Source: Gallionella sp. UBA4121 (GTDB taxonomy: Bacteria; Pseudomonadota; Gammaproteobacteria; Burkholderiales; Gallionellaceae). From it: 62,192 nt of DNA. The position numbers and the translations under genes are program-made. This document shows, piece by piece, positions 8,108 through 16,491 of the stretch. Position 1 is the first letter of the stretch; the number at the start of each line of letters is the position of its first letter. The stretch spans positions 1 through 62,192 of the forward strand of contig DFWZ01000020.1 in NCBI GenBank assembly GCA_002381565.1, written 5' to 3'. A model generated the notes under the pieces. The model was not told where the DNA came from and ran no database searches. It saw nothing but the letters and a program-made list of their open reading frames with translations.

Positions 8108-9520
8108 ATGGACAAACCTTATAGCCGCACAACGCCGGCGGATGCGCTGGTAATCTTTGGCGTGACGGGTGACCTTGCCCACAAAATGATCTTTCCGGCG
8201 CTCTATGCGATGGCCAGACGGGGTGCCCTTGATTTCTCCGTGGTCGGCGTCGCCGGACGGCAGTGGAGTCCGATGCAACTGCGCGAACAGGTGACAGACA
8301 GTATCATGCAGGCCGGTAAAATCGATGACCGGGATGCACTCGAACATCTTCTTTCTCGCTTCCAGTATGTGAGCGGTGATTACAACGATCCGGACACGTT
8401 CAAAGCGCTAAAATTGGCGTTGGGTGAGGCGCGGCATCCGGCACACTACCTTGCCATTCCGCCTGTGCTATTTGCGACGGTTATCAAAGGCATCGCTGCT
8501 TCCGGGCTGGCAGACGGGGCGCGCGTCATCGTCGAAAAACCGTTCGGTCGCGATCTGGCCTCAGCACGCGAACTCAACCGCATCGCGCTGTCGGTGTTTG
8601 CGGAAGATGCGATCTTCCGCATCGACCATTATCTCGGGAAGGAGGCGATCATGAATATCCTCTATTTCCGTTTCGCCAACTCCTTCCTCGAACCGATCTG
8701 GAACCGCAATAACGTGGCCAGCGTCCAGATTACGCTGGCCGAGGATTTCGGCGTGAAGGGTCGCGGCGCATTTTACGAAAGCGCAGGTTGTCTGCGCGAT
8801 GTCATCCAGAACCATTTGTTCCAGATTGTCGCACTGCTTGCCATGGAGCCGCCGGCTTATCAGGGCTATGGCGCCGTGCACTGCGAGAAAGCCAAGATAT
8901 TCCAGGCCATGCGCCCCTTGCTGCCGGACGACGTGGTACGCGGTCAGTACGAAGGCTATCGGAAAGAGCCCGGTGTGGCGAAGGATTCAGATGTCGAGAC
9001 GTTCTGCGCGCTGAGATTGTTCATTGACTCCTGGCGCTGGGAAGGTGTGCCCTGGTATCTGCGTTCCGGCAAGTGTCTGGCCACCACAGCGGCCGAAGTC
9101 GTTGTGAAACTGAAACCGCCACCGCAACAGCTATTCGACGACTCCAGGCCTGCTGACGGGCTGAGTAACTATCTGCGCTTCAGGCTGTCTCCCAACTCTG
9201 CCGTGGCGCTCGCCGCGCGCGTCAAGCGCGCAGGCAAGGAGTTCGTCGGTGATCAGCATGAGCTCTACCTGCTGGATGAACAACTGGCAGAGGAAAAACC
9301 CTACGAGCGTCTGTTGAGTGATGCCATGGCAGGCGATGGCGCACTCTTTAGCCGTGAGGACGCGATTGAAGCCGCCTGGGCGGCAGTCGACCCGGTCCTT
9401 GAAACGCACCACCGCGCTCACGCCTATAAGCCCGGCAGCTGGGGGCCTGAACAGGCTGATGCGCTCATTGCGGCAGACGGTGGCTGGCACAACCCCATTA
9501 CAGTGAAGGACGAAAAATGA
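8108..9520 (+). CDS. zwf: Glucose-6-phosphate 1-dehydrogenase
   Basis: A 470-aa cytosolic enzyme that oxidises glucose-6-phosphate to 6-phosphogluconolactone with NADP+ or NAD+. The nucleotide-binding motif FGVTGDLAHKMIFPAL is at residues 17-32 and the substrate/active-site signature RIDHYLGKE near residue 175. EKPFGRD and the C-terminal domain are also present. AAGGAG lies 7 nt upstream of the ATG. The stop codon overlaps the tal start (ATGA), so zwf, tal and tkt are translationally linked. No lactonase (pgl) or gnd gene is present nearby. Confidence 0.96.
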   Translation: MDKPYSRTTPADALVIFGVTGDLAHKMIFPALYAMARRGALDFSVVGVAGRQWSPMQLREQVTDSIMQAGKIDDRDALEHLLSRFQYVSGDYNDPDTFKALKLALGEARHPAHYLAIPPVLFATVIKGIAASGLADGARVIVEKPFGRDLASARELNRIALSVFAEDAIFRIDHYLGKEAIMNILYFRFANSFLEPIWNRNNVASVQITLAEDFGVKGRGAFYESAGCLRDVIQNHLFQIVALLAMEPPAYQGYGAVHCEKAKIFQAMRPLLPDDVVRGQYEGYRKEPGVAKDSDVETFCALRLFIDSWRWEGVPWYLRSGKCLATTAAEVVVKLKPPPQQLFDDSRPADGLSNYLRFRLSPNSAVALAARVKRAGKEFVGDQHELYLLDEQLAEEKPYERLLSDAMAGDGALFSREDAIEAAWAAVDPVLETHHRAHAYKPGSWGPEQADALIAADGGWHNPITVKDEK

Positions 9521-10635
9521 AAGCGACACAACAACTGCACGATCTCGGTCAAAGTCTCTGGCTAGACAACATCACGCGAGGGTTGCTGACCAGCGGCACG
9601 CTTGCTCGCTATATCAGCGATCTTTCCGTAACGGGGCTGACATCTAATCCCACGATCTTCGATCAGGCCATCAGGAATACCGACTTCTACGACGCTGCCA
9701 TTCGCCAAAAAGCGCTAGCCGGCAAGTCGGGCGAAACACTTTTTTTTGAACTGGCGCTGGAGGATCTGACCCGGGCAGCCGATCTGTTTAGGCCGGTCCA
9801 CGATGCCACGGGGGGCGTTGACGGCTGGGTATCGCTGGAGGTGTCGCCCTTGCTGGCGAACGATACGGCCGGCACCATAAAAGGGGCAGTGCAACTGCAT
9901 GAACGCGCGCAACGCCCCAATCTCTTTATCAAAATACCGGGCACACCCGCAGGCATACCGGCGGTCGAGGAGGTAATCTTCGCGGGCGTGCCGGTGAACG
10001 TCACGTTGCTGTTTTCCCGCGAGCACTACATTGCAGCGGCAGAAGCGTATATGCGCGGCATCGAGCGACGCATCGCTGCCGGCCTGGATCCGAAAATCGC
10101 TTCCGTGGCATCGATTTTTGTCAGCCGCTGGGACGTGTCCGTCAAGGACAAGGTGCAAGGTGAGTTCCGCAACAACCGTCTTGGCATCGCCATCGCCATG
10201 CGCACCTACAAAGCCTACCGCGATTTGCTGGCGTCCCCGCGCTGGCAGAAATTGGCCGGCGCCGGCGCCCGGCCGCAACGCCTGCTGTGGGCGAGCACCG
10301 GCACCAAGGATCCTGCCGCCTCGGAAACCCTTTACGTCGAAGCGCTCGCTGCGCCAGACACGGTCAACACCATCCCGGAAAAGACACTGCTTGCCTTCGC
10401 CGGGCACGGCAAAATTAACAATGCATTGCCGTTTGATGAGAGGTCCGCCGAAATGGTTGAAGCGGTAATCGCGGAATTCACTCGCGAGGGCGTCAATGAT
10501 GAGGCGCTTGCCACCGAGCTCCAGCGCGAGGGCACTGAATCGTTTGCTAAATCCTGGCGCGAGCTGATGGCCTGCATTGCCACTAAAAGCGCGGCGCTGA
10601 CCCATAAGACAAATACGGGCGTAAACCAGCCATGA
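9517..10635 (+). CDS. tal: Transaldolase
   Basis: A 372-aa enzyme of the long Tal type found in actinobacteria, cyanobacteria and some proteobacteria. It transfers dihydroxyacetone units between sugar phosphates. The N-terminal TGLTSNPTIFDQAI motif and the Schiff-base lysine in LFIKIPGTPAG are clear, and SIFVSRWDV and STGTKDP follow. Its ATG overlaps the zwf stop and its own stop overlaps the tkt ATG, so it is the middle gene of a coupled operon. Confidence 0.96.
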   Translation: MKATQQLHDLGQSLWLDNITRGLLTSGTLARYISDLSVTGLTSNPTIFDQAIRNTDFYDAAIRQKALAGKSGETLFFELALEDLTRAADLFRPVHDATGGVDGWVSLEVSPLLANDTAGTIKGAVQLHERAQRPNLFIKIPGTPAGIPAVEEVIFAGVPVNVTLLFSREHYIAAAEAYMRGIERRIAAGLDPKIASVASIFVSRWDVSVKDKVQGEFRNNRLGIAIAMRTYKAYRDLLASPRWQKLAGAGARPQRLLWASTGTKDPAASETLYVEALAAPDTVNTIPEKTLLAFAGHGKINNALPFDERSAEMVEAVIAEFTREGVNDEALATELQREGTESFAKSWRELMACIATKSAALTHKTNTGVNQP

Positions 10636-12716
10636 CAGTTGCAACGCAACTTGACCAGTTGTGCATCAATACCCTGCGCACACTTTCCATCGACGCAGTG
10701 GAGCAGGCGCAGTCCGGACATCCCGGTACGCCCATGGATGCCGCGCCTGCGGCCTATTGTTTGTGGCAGCGGTATCTTCGTTATGACCCGGAGGACCCCA
10801 ACTGGCCCAACCGCGATCGCTTCGTGCTGTCTTCCGGTCACGCCTCGATGCTGCTGTATGGACTGCTTCATCTGGGCGGAGTCAAGGCATCGAACCCAAG
10901 CTATGAACAGGCCGACAGACTGGCGGTGACGCTCGACGATATCAAGCGCTTTCGCCAGGCCTACAGCCGTTGTACCGGCCATCCCGAGTATGGCTGGACT
11001 TCCGGCGTGGAAACCACTACCGGGCCGCTTGGGCAGGGTGTGGCGACGAGCGTTGGCATGGCCATCGCGGAACGCTGGCTGGCAGCCACCTATAATCGTC
11101 CCGGTTACGATCTGTTCGATCATAAGGTATATGTCCTGTGCGGCGACGGTGACATGATGGAAGGGGTCACGAGTGAGGCTGCGTCCTTAGCCGGTCACCT
11201 CAAACTTGCCAACCTGTGCTGGATTTACGATGACAATCACACCAGCATCGAGGGCAATACCCGCATTGCTTTCACCGAGGATGTGGCGGCGCGCTTTATC
11301 GGCTATGGCTGGCATGTCACGCGGGTGGCCGATGCCAATGACTTGGAACAGTTGACGTGCGGCTACAACACTTTTATCGACACCCGTGACCGTCCCACTC
11401 TGATCATCGTGCAGAGTCACATCGGTTATGGCTCGCCACACAAACAGGACAGCAATAAAGCGCATGGCGAGCCGCTCGGCGCGATTGAGGCGCGCCTGAC
11501 GAAGGAGTTCTACGGATGTGATCCTGATGTACAGTTTCATGTGCCGCGCGGCGTCCCTGAACATTTTCGGGAACAGTTTGGCAACCGTGGCGCTGTGTTA
11601 AGAGCTGACTGGGAAACGTTGTTTGCAGCCTATCGCAAGCAATACCCGGATCTCGCAGGAGATATCGATTGCATGCAGCGCCGCGACTTGCCAGAAGGCT
11701 GGGACAGTGCGTTAACGATTTTTCCGGCAGATGCGAAAGGCATGTCGACGCGTGACTCGTCAGGCAAGGTGCTCAATGCCATTGCCGAAAAGATGCCTTG
11801 GCTGTTGGGCGGCGCGGCAGATCTTGCACCATCAACAAAAACCCGCTTGAACTTTGAGTTTGCAGGCGATTTTCAGGCGCCTGGGATGGCGGGTGACTAT
11901 CGCGGCCGCAATTTCCACTACGGTGTGCGCGAGCATGCGATGTGCGCCATCAGCAACGGGCTCAGCCTGTCAAATCTGCGACCATTTGCCGCGAGTTTCC
12001 TGGTTTTTTCCGACTATTGCCGCGGCGCATTGAGGCTTGCCGCGATGATGCAGATTCCGGTCATCACCCTCTGGAGCCACGATTCGATCAACATGGGCGA
12101 GGACGGACCCACCCACCAGCCTGTAGAACAGCTCGCATCGATGCGCGCCATGCCCGGCATGATGGTATTGCGCCCGGCGGATGCGAATGAGGTGGTCGAA
12201 GCGTGGCGTGTGATCATGCAGATCAAGGATCGTCCGGTATGTCTGGTATTGACGCGGCAGGCCCTGGCGACATTGGACCGCACCCGGTACGCCTCGGCGA
12301 ACGGTGTGTCGCGTGGCGCCTACGTGCTCGCCTACGCTCAGAAACTGCGGCCTGATGTGCTGCTACTGGCGACCGGCAGCGAAGTCGCGCTGTGCATTGC
12401 AGCTTATGAGCAACTGAAGACTGAGGGAATCGATGCGCGGGTGATCAGCATGCCGTCGTGGGAGTTGTTCGAGAATCAGGATCAGGCATACCGCGACAGC
12501 GTGCTGCCGCCGGAGGTCACCGCGCGCGTTGCTGTTGAAGCGGCGTCCAGCTTCGGCTGGGAACGCTATACCGGCTTTGGCGGCGCTATCATTGGCCTCC
12601 ATACCTTCGGAATTTCTGCACCGATGAAAACTGTTATGCAGCACTTCGGGTTCGAGCCTGCTCAGGTTGTCGCCGCAGCCCGCGAACAGGTGATGCGCCA
12701 CGCCGCAAAGCCGTGA
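10632..12716 (+). CDS. tkt: Transketolase
   Basis: A 694-aa thiamine-diphosphate enzyme that moves two-carbon units between pentose, tetrose and hexose phosphates. Visible motifs are SGHPGTPMDAAP near the N-terminus, the ThDP/Mg2+ motif GDGDMMEGVTSEAA at about residues 172-185, and the transketolase signature GEDGPTHQPVEQLA near residue 490. The length is normal. It overlaps tal by 4 nt and ends the zwf-tal-tkt operon. A small GC-rich hairpin (12748-12763) follows but lacks a T tract. Confidence 0.97.
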   Translation: MTVATQLDQLCINTLRTLSIDAVEQAQSGHPGTPMDAAPAAYCLWQRYLRYDPEDPNWPNRDRFVLSSGHASMLLYGLLHLGGVKASNPSYEQADRLAVTLDDIKRFRQAYSRCTGHPEYGWTSGVETTTGPLGQGVATSVGMAIAERWLAATYNRPGYDLFDHKVYVLCGDGDMMEGVTSEAASLAGHLKLANLCWIYDDNHTSIEGNTRIAFTEDVAARFIGYGWHVTRVADANDLEQLTCGYNTFIDTRDRPTLIIVQSHIGYGSPHKQDSNKAHGEPLGAIEARLTKEFYGCDPDVQFHVPRGVPEHFREQFGNRGAVLRADWETLFAAYRKQYPDLAGDIDCMQRRDLPEGWDSALTIFPADAKGMSTRDSSGKVLNAIAEKMPWLLGGAADLAPSTKTRLNFEFAGDFQAPGMAGDYRGRNFHYGVREHAMCAISNGLSLSNLRPFAASFLVFSDYCRGALRLAAMMQIPVITLWSHDSINMGEDGPTHQPVEQLASMRAMPGMMVLRPADANEVVEAWRVIMQIKDRPVCLVLTRQALATLDRTRYASANGVSRGAYVLAYAQKLRPDVLLLATGSEVALCIAAYEQLKTEGIDARVISMPSWELFENQDQAYRDSVLPPEVTARVAVEAASSFGWERYTGFGGAIIGLHTFGISAPMKTVMQHFGFEPAQVVAAAREQVMRHAAKP

Positions 12717-12887
12717 TCTGCGCTGCGTCTGGCTGGCTGTTAGCAATGCGCGGCTTTCCGCGCTACGTACGCAAGCGCACATACAGCGTTCTATCGGCTG
12801 GGGATAATTTGCTCAATCATGAACAGATATAAACGCCGACATGAGGCGACTGTGCAAAATGGCACATATTAATTTCAGGAGTACTGC

Positions 12888-13184
12888 ATGCTGGTGACTT
12901 TTACAACCAAGGCCTATGCCGATATCACCATGTTTGGGGATGTCGCGCTCGCCATGCTGAAAATGATGGGACACAGCGCCACCGTGCCCGGCGCGATTCT
13001 GGCGGCAGATGTCCCTGACGCTCTGAGTCGTTTGAAAGCCGCTATCGATGCAGGAAAAGGCCCACAGCCAGTAGAGGATAAGAATGCGGATCAACCTGTG
13101 GTGAGCATGGCTCATCGAGCGCTGCCGCTGATTGATCTTCTTGCTGCCGCAGCCCGTGAAGAATCCAACGTGATGTGGAAATAA
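12888..13184 (+). CDS. DUF1840 family protein
   Basis: A 98-aa protein matching the DUF1840 pattern: MLVTFTTKAYADITMFGDVA at the start, MMGHSATVPGAI near residue 28, and a C-terminal VSMAHRALPLIDLLAAA segment ending in VMWK. A ribosome site (CAGGAG) precedes the ATG. The family is found mostly in betaproteobacteria and has no known function. It stands alone between tkt and the phosphatidyltransferase gene. Confidence 0.85.
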   Translation: MLVTFTTKAYADITMFGDVALAMLKMMGHSATVPGAILAADVPDALSRLKAAIDAGKGPQPVEDKNADQPVVSMAHRALPLIDLLAAAAREESNVMWK

Positions 13185-13302
13185 ACCAGCGCTCTGTTTC
13201 AGGCATGGCAGCCGTCCGTTAAGCTGCATGTCCTTATCGGTTTTTCTTCTGCCGTCTGCTGCTATGGCGGCTGGCCGTTCTTGAAATTAAGGATCCCATA
13301 CC

Positions 13303-13923
13303 ATGAAACAAGGTCAGCATCTCTCGATGATCCGCAGCTTTCATCTCGCGGACTGGTTTACGCTCGGCAATGCCGCCTGCGGCGTCGGTGCGCTGTTCTC
13401 GATGATGAGCTATTTGCAAAGCCCGGATGTGCTGCATCTGTTTTTTGCCTGCGGCCTGGTTGCACTGGCGTTGGTATTCGATATTCTCGATGGCAGAGTT
13501 GCGCGCTGGCGTCAGCAAAGTTCGGTGCTGGGGCGTGAGCTCGATTCCCTGGCCGATGTAATTTCCTTCGGTGTCGCACCGGCAGCGATCGCCTATGGAG
13601 TCGGCATGGACGGGCTCTGGGATCGCGTGATTTTGATCTACTTCGTTGCGTGCGGTGTGAGCCGTCTTGCCCGCTACAACGTCACCGCCGAAACCCTGGC
13701 GCTGGGCAGTGACAAGGTCAAATATTTCGAGGGCACGCCGATTCCCACTTCGCTATTGCTCGTCATTGTCATCGCTATTGCCGCCGTCTACGGTGCGATC
13801 GGCAATCATCTCTGGTTCGGCATGGTTCACATCGGTCCGTGGCAACTCCACCCGCTCGTGCTGATGTTCGCGGTGTCCGGCTCATTGATGATCAGCCGGA
13901 CCCTGCATATTCCGAAACTTTAA
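13303..13923 (+). CDS. pssA: CDP-alcohol phosphatidyltransferase (phosphatidylserine synthase-like)
   Basis: A 206-aa inner-membrane enzyme of phospholipid synthesis. The family signature DG-x2-AR-x8-G-x3-D-x3-D is present as DGRVARWRQQSSVLGRELD followed by SLAD, near residues 67-90. Six hydrophobic segments are visible. PssA-type enzymes join serine to CDP-diacylglycerol. Assignment to serine rather than another alcohol rests on the short length and the N-terminal 'HLADWFTLGNAACG' stretch, so the substrate is less certain than the family. AAGGAT precedes the ATG at 13303. Confidence 0.8.
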   Translation: MKQGQHLSMIRSFHLADWFTLGNAACGVGALFSMMSYLQSPDVLHLFFACGLVALALVFDILDGRVARWRQQSSVLGRELDSLADVISFGVAPAAIAYGVGMDGLWDRVILIYFVACGVSRLARYNVTAETLALGSDKVKYFEGTPIPTSLLLVIVIAIAAVYGAIGNHLWFGMVHIGPWQLHPLVLMFAVSGSLMISRTLHIPKL

Positions 13924-13937
13924 TACCATCAAATACC

Positions 13938-16484
13938 ATGAGCGAACAAACACGAGTGAGCCACCCCTTATATGGCCTGCTACCCACGGAAGTTGAGGGT
14001 TTCGAGTCCCTGGTCGATCTGGCGCTGGATATGCGCTGGTCCTGGAGTCATGCGACCGACGAAGTGTGGCGGCAGCTTGATCCGGTGCTGTGGGACCAGA
14101 CGCATCACCCGTGCGATGTGTTGCAGACTGTCTCCCGCGAGAAGCTCAAGAACATGCTCGCCGATCCTGTCTTCCGCAAGAAGATAGATGACTTTCGGCA
14201 GTCCAAGAAGCAGGCAGAGGATGCACCTGCGTGGTTTCAGCAATCTCACCCGCAATCGCAGCTGAACTGTGTGGCGTATTTCAGCATGGAATTTATGTTG
14301 AGTGAAGCCTTGCCGATTTATTCCGGCGGACTGGGCAATGTGGCCGGCGATCAGCTCAAGGCCGCCAGCGATCTGGGCGTTCCGGTGGTCGGCGTGGGGC
14401 TGCTCTACCAGCAGGGCTATTTTCGCCAGATCATAGACAAGGACGGTGCGCAGCAGGCGCTTTTTCCGTATAACGATCCGGGGCAATTACCGGTCACTCC
14501 CTTGCGCAAAGCGAATGGAGAGTGGTTGCGACTGGAAGTCGTATTGCCAGGTTACTCGGTCTGGTTGCGCGCCTGGCAGGTTCAGGTAGGTCGCGTGAAG
14601 CTGTACCTGCTGGACAGCAACGATGTGGCGAATTACCCGGCGCATCGCGGGATTACCAGCGAGCTGTACGGGGGCGGGCCGGAGCTGCGGTTGAAACAGG
14701 AGATGGTGCTCGGGATAGGCGGATGGCGGCTGCTTGGCGAACTCGGCCTGAAGCCTGAAGTCTGTCACCTTAATGAAGGCCACGCCGCTTTTGCGGTGCT
14801 CGAACGCGCCCGGAGTTATATGGAGGAGACAGGCCAGCCCTTTGACGTGGCGCTGGCTGTTACCAGGGCAGGCAACCTGTTCACCACCCACACGGCAGTG
14901 GCCGCCGGCTTCGATCGTTTTTCACCTGTACTCATCGAGCAATACCTCGGTGCTTATGCCGGACAAAAGCTTGGCATAGCACTTCATGATTTGCTGGCGC
15001 TGGGTCGCCAGAACCCCAACGACGCGTTGGAACCTTTCAACATGGCCTATCTGGCGATTCGCGGCAGCGGGGCGGTGAATGGCGTGAGCCGCTTGCACGG
15101 GCAGGTGAGCCGCCATCTGTTCAGCCAGCTCTTCCCTCGTTGGCCGCAGCACGAAATCCCGGTCGGACATGTGACCAACGGAGTTCACATGCCGACCTGG
15201 GATTCGGCAATGGCCGATGATCTTTGGACGGAGGCCTGTGGCAAGGATCGCTGGCTGGGGACGATGGAAGCACTGGGGCAGAATATGCGCCGCGTCTCCG
15301 ACGCCCGTCTCTGGGAATTCCGTACCGACGCCAGCAAGTCTTTGGTTGAATACGCACGGGAACGATTATCCCGGCAACTGGCCGGTTCAGGCGCGTCGCC
15401 CGAGGCGGTGGATGCTGCGAAGCATCTGTTTGATCCCAACGTTTTGACGCTGGGTTTTGCACGCCGTTTTGCAAGTTACAAAAGACCGAACCTGCTGCTG
15501 CACGACCCGGAACGACTGCTGCGTCTGTTGACCAATCCGCAGCGTCCGTTGCAGCTCATCATGGCCGGCAAGGCTCACCCGGAGGATCTGGCAGGCCAGG
15601 CACTGATCCGGCAATGGACGCATTTCATCCGTCAACCGGAAGCGCGCCCGCATGTGATCTTCCTCAGTGACTATGACATGCTGTTGAGCGAGCACCTGGT
15701 GCAGGGGGTGGATGTCTGGCTCAACACGCCTCGCCGCCCCTGGGAAGCATGCGGAACGAGCGGCATGAAGGTGCTGGTCAACGGCGGCATCAATCTGTCC
15801 GAACTGGACGGATGGTGGGCGGAAGCCTACACGCCGGAAGTGGGATGGGCGCTGGGGGATGGACGGGAGCATGATGGCGATCCCGCCTGGGACGCTATTG
15901 AAGCAAACGCACTCTATGACCTGCTCGAACACGAGGTGATCCCGGAATTCTATACGCGTGATGAACAGGGGATTCCCGGTGCCTGGGTGAATCGGATGAG
16001 GGAAAGCATGGCGCAATTGACGCCGCATTTTTCCACCAACCGGGCGGTGCGCGAATACACCGAGCAACACTATCTCCCGGCGGCCTCAGCCTACCGTGAG
16101 CGCTCTGCCGGCAAGGGCCAGTTCGGTGTGGAGACGCTTGACTGGCGACATGCGCTGGAGCAGAAATGGGGCGCATTGCGCTTTGGCGAAATGAAGCTTG
16201 AAACTGACGACAACCTGCACCGCTTTGAGGTACAGATGTATCTCGATGACCTCGATCCGGAGGCAGTGCGGGTCGAACTCTATGCCGATGGAGTTAATGG
16301 TGCATTGCCTGAGCGGCTTGAGATGAAGCGCGTGCGGCAACTGGTTGGTGCATTAAATGGTTACGCCTATCGTGCAGAGGTATCTGCTGTTCGTCCGGCG
16401 ACGGACTATACGGCGCGGCTCATCCCGCACCGGGACGGCGTGTCAATTCCCCTCGAAGCGCCTCAAATTCTGTGGCAGCGATGA
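13938..16484 (+). CDS. glgP: Alpha-glucan (glycogen/maltodextrin) phosphorylase
   Basis: An 848-aa GT35 enzyme that cleaves alpha-1,4-glucan with phosphate to glucose-1-phosphate. It starts with a DUF3417-type region (HPLYGLLPTEVEGFE ... DMRWSWSHATDEVW), as in the bacterial TIGR02094-type phosphorylases. YFSMEFMLSEALPIYSGGLG occurs near residue 115. The pyridoxal-phosphate lysine lies in EACGTSGMKVLVNGG near residue 610. I chose ATG 13938 because an upstream in-frame start would overlap the previous gene by more than 80 bp. glgX starts 7 nt after its stop. Confidence 0.93.
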   Translation: MSEQTRVSHPLYGLLPTEVEGFESLVDLALDMRWSWSHATDEVWRQLDPVLWDQTHHPCDVLQTVSREKLKNMLADPVFRKKIDDFRQSKKQAEDAPAWFQQSHPQSQLNCVAYFSMEFMLSEALPIYSGGLGNVAGDQLKAASDLGVPVVGVGLLYQQGYFRQIIDKDGAQQALFPYNDPGQLPVTPLRKANGEWLRLEVVLPGYSVWLRAWQVQVGRVKLYLLDSNDVANYPAHRGITSELYGGGPELRLKQEMVLGIGGWRLLGELGLKPEVCHLNEGHAAFAVLERARSYMEETGQPFDVALAVTRAGNLFTTHTAVAAGFDRFSPVLIEQYLGAYAGQKLGIALHDLLALGRQNPNDALEPFNMAYLAIRGSGAVNGVSRLHGQVSRHLFSQLFPRWPQHEIPVGHVTNGVHMPTWDSAMADDLWTEACGKDRWLGTMEALGQNMRRVSDARLWEFRTDASKSLVEYARERLSRQLAGSGASPEAVDAAKHLFDPNVLTLGFARRFASYKRPNLLLHDPERLLRLLTNPQRPLQLIMAGKAHPEDLAGQALIRQWTHFIRQPEARPHVIFLSDYDMLLSEHLVQGVDVWLNTPRRPWEACGTSGMKVLVNGGINLSELDGWWAEAYTPEVGWALGDGREHDGDPAWDAIEANALYDLLEHEVIPEFYTRDEQGIPGAWVNRMRESMAQLTPHFSTNRAVREYTEQHYLPAASAYRERSAGKGQFGVETLDWRHALEQKWGALRFGEMKLETDDNLHRFEVQMYLDDLDPEAVRVELYADGVNGALPERLEMKRVRQLVGALNGYAYRAEVSAVRPATDYTARLIPHRDGVSIPLEAPQILWQR

Positions 16485-16491
16485 TTCAATC

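Noticed and set aside
12748..12763. GCGCGG-CTTT-CCGCGC hairpin after tkt
   Set aside because: Short stem with no T tract; could form by chance in GC-rich DNA.
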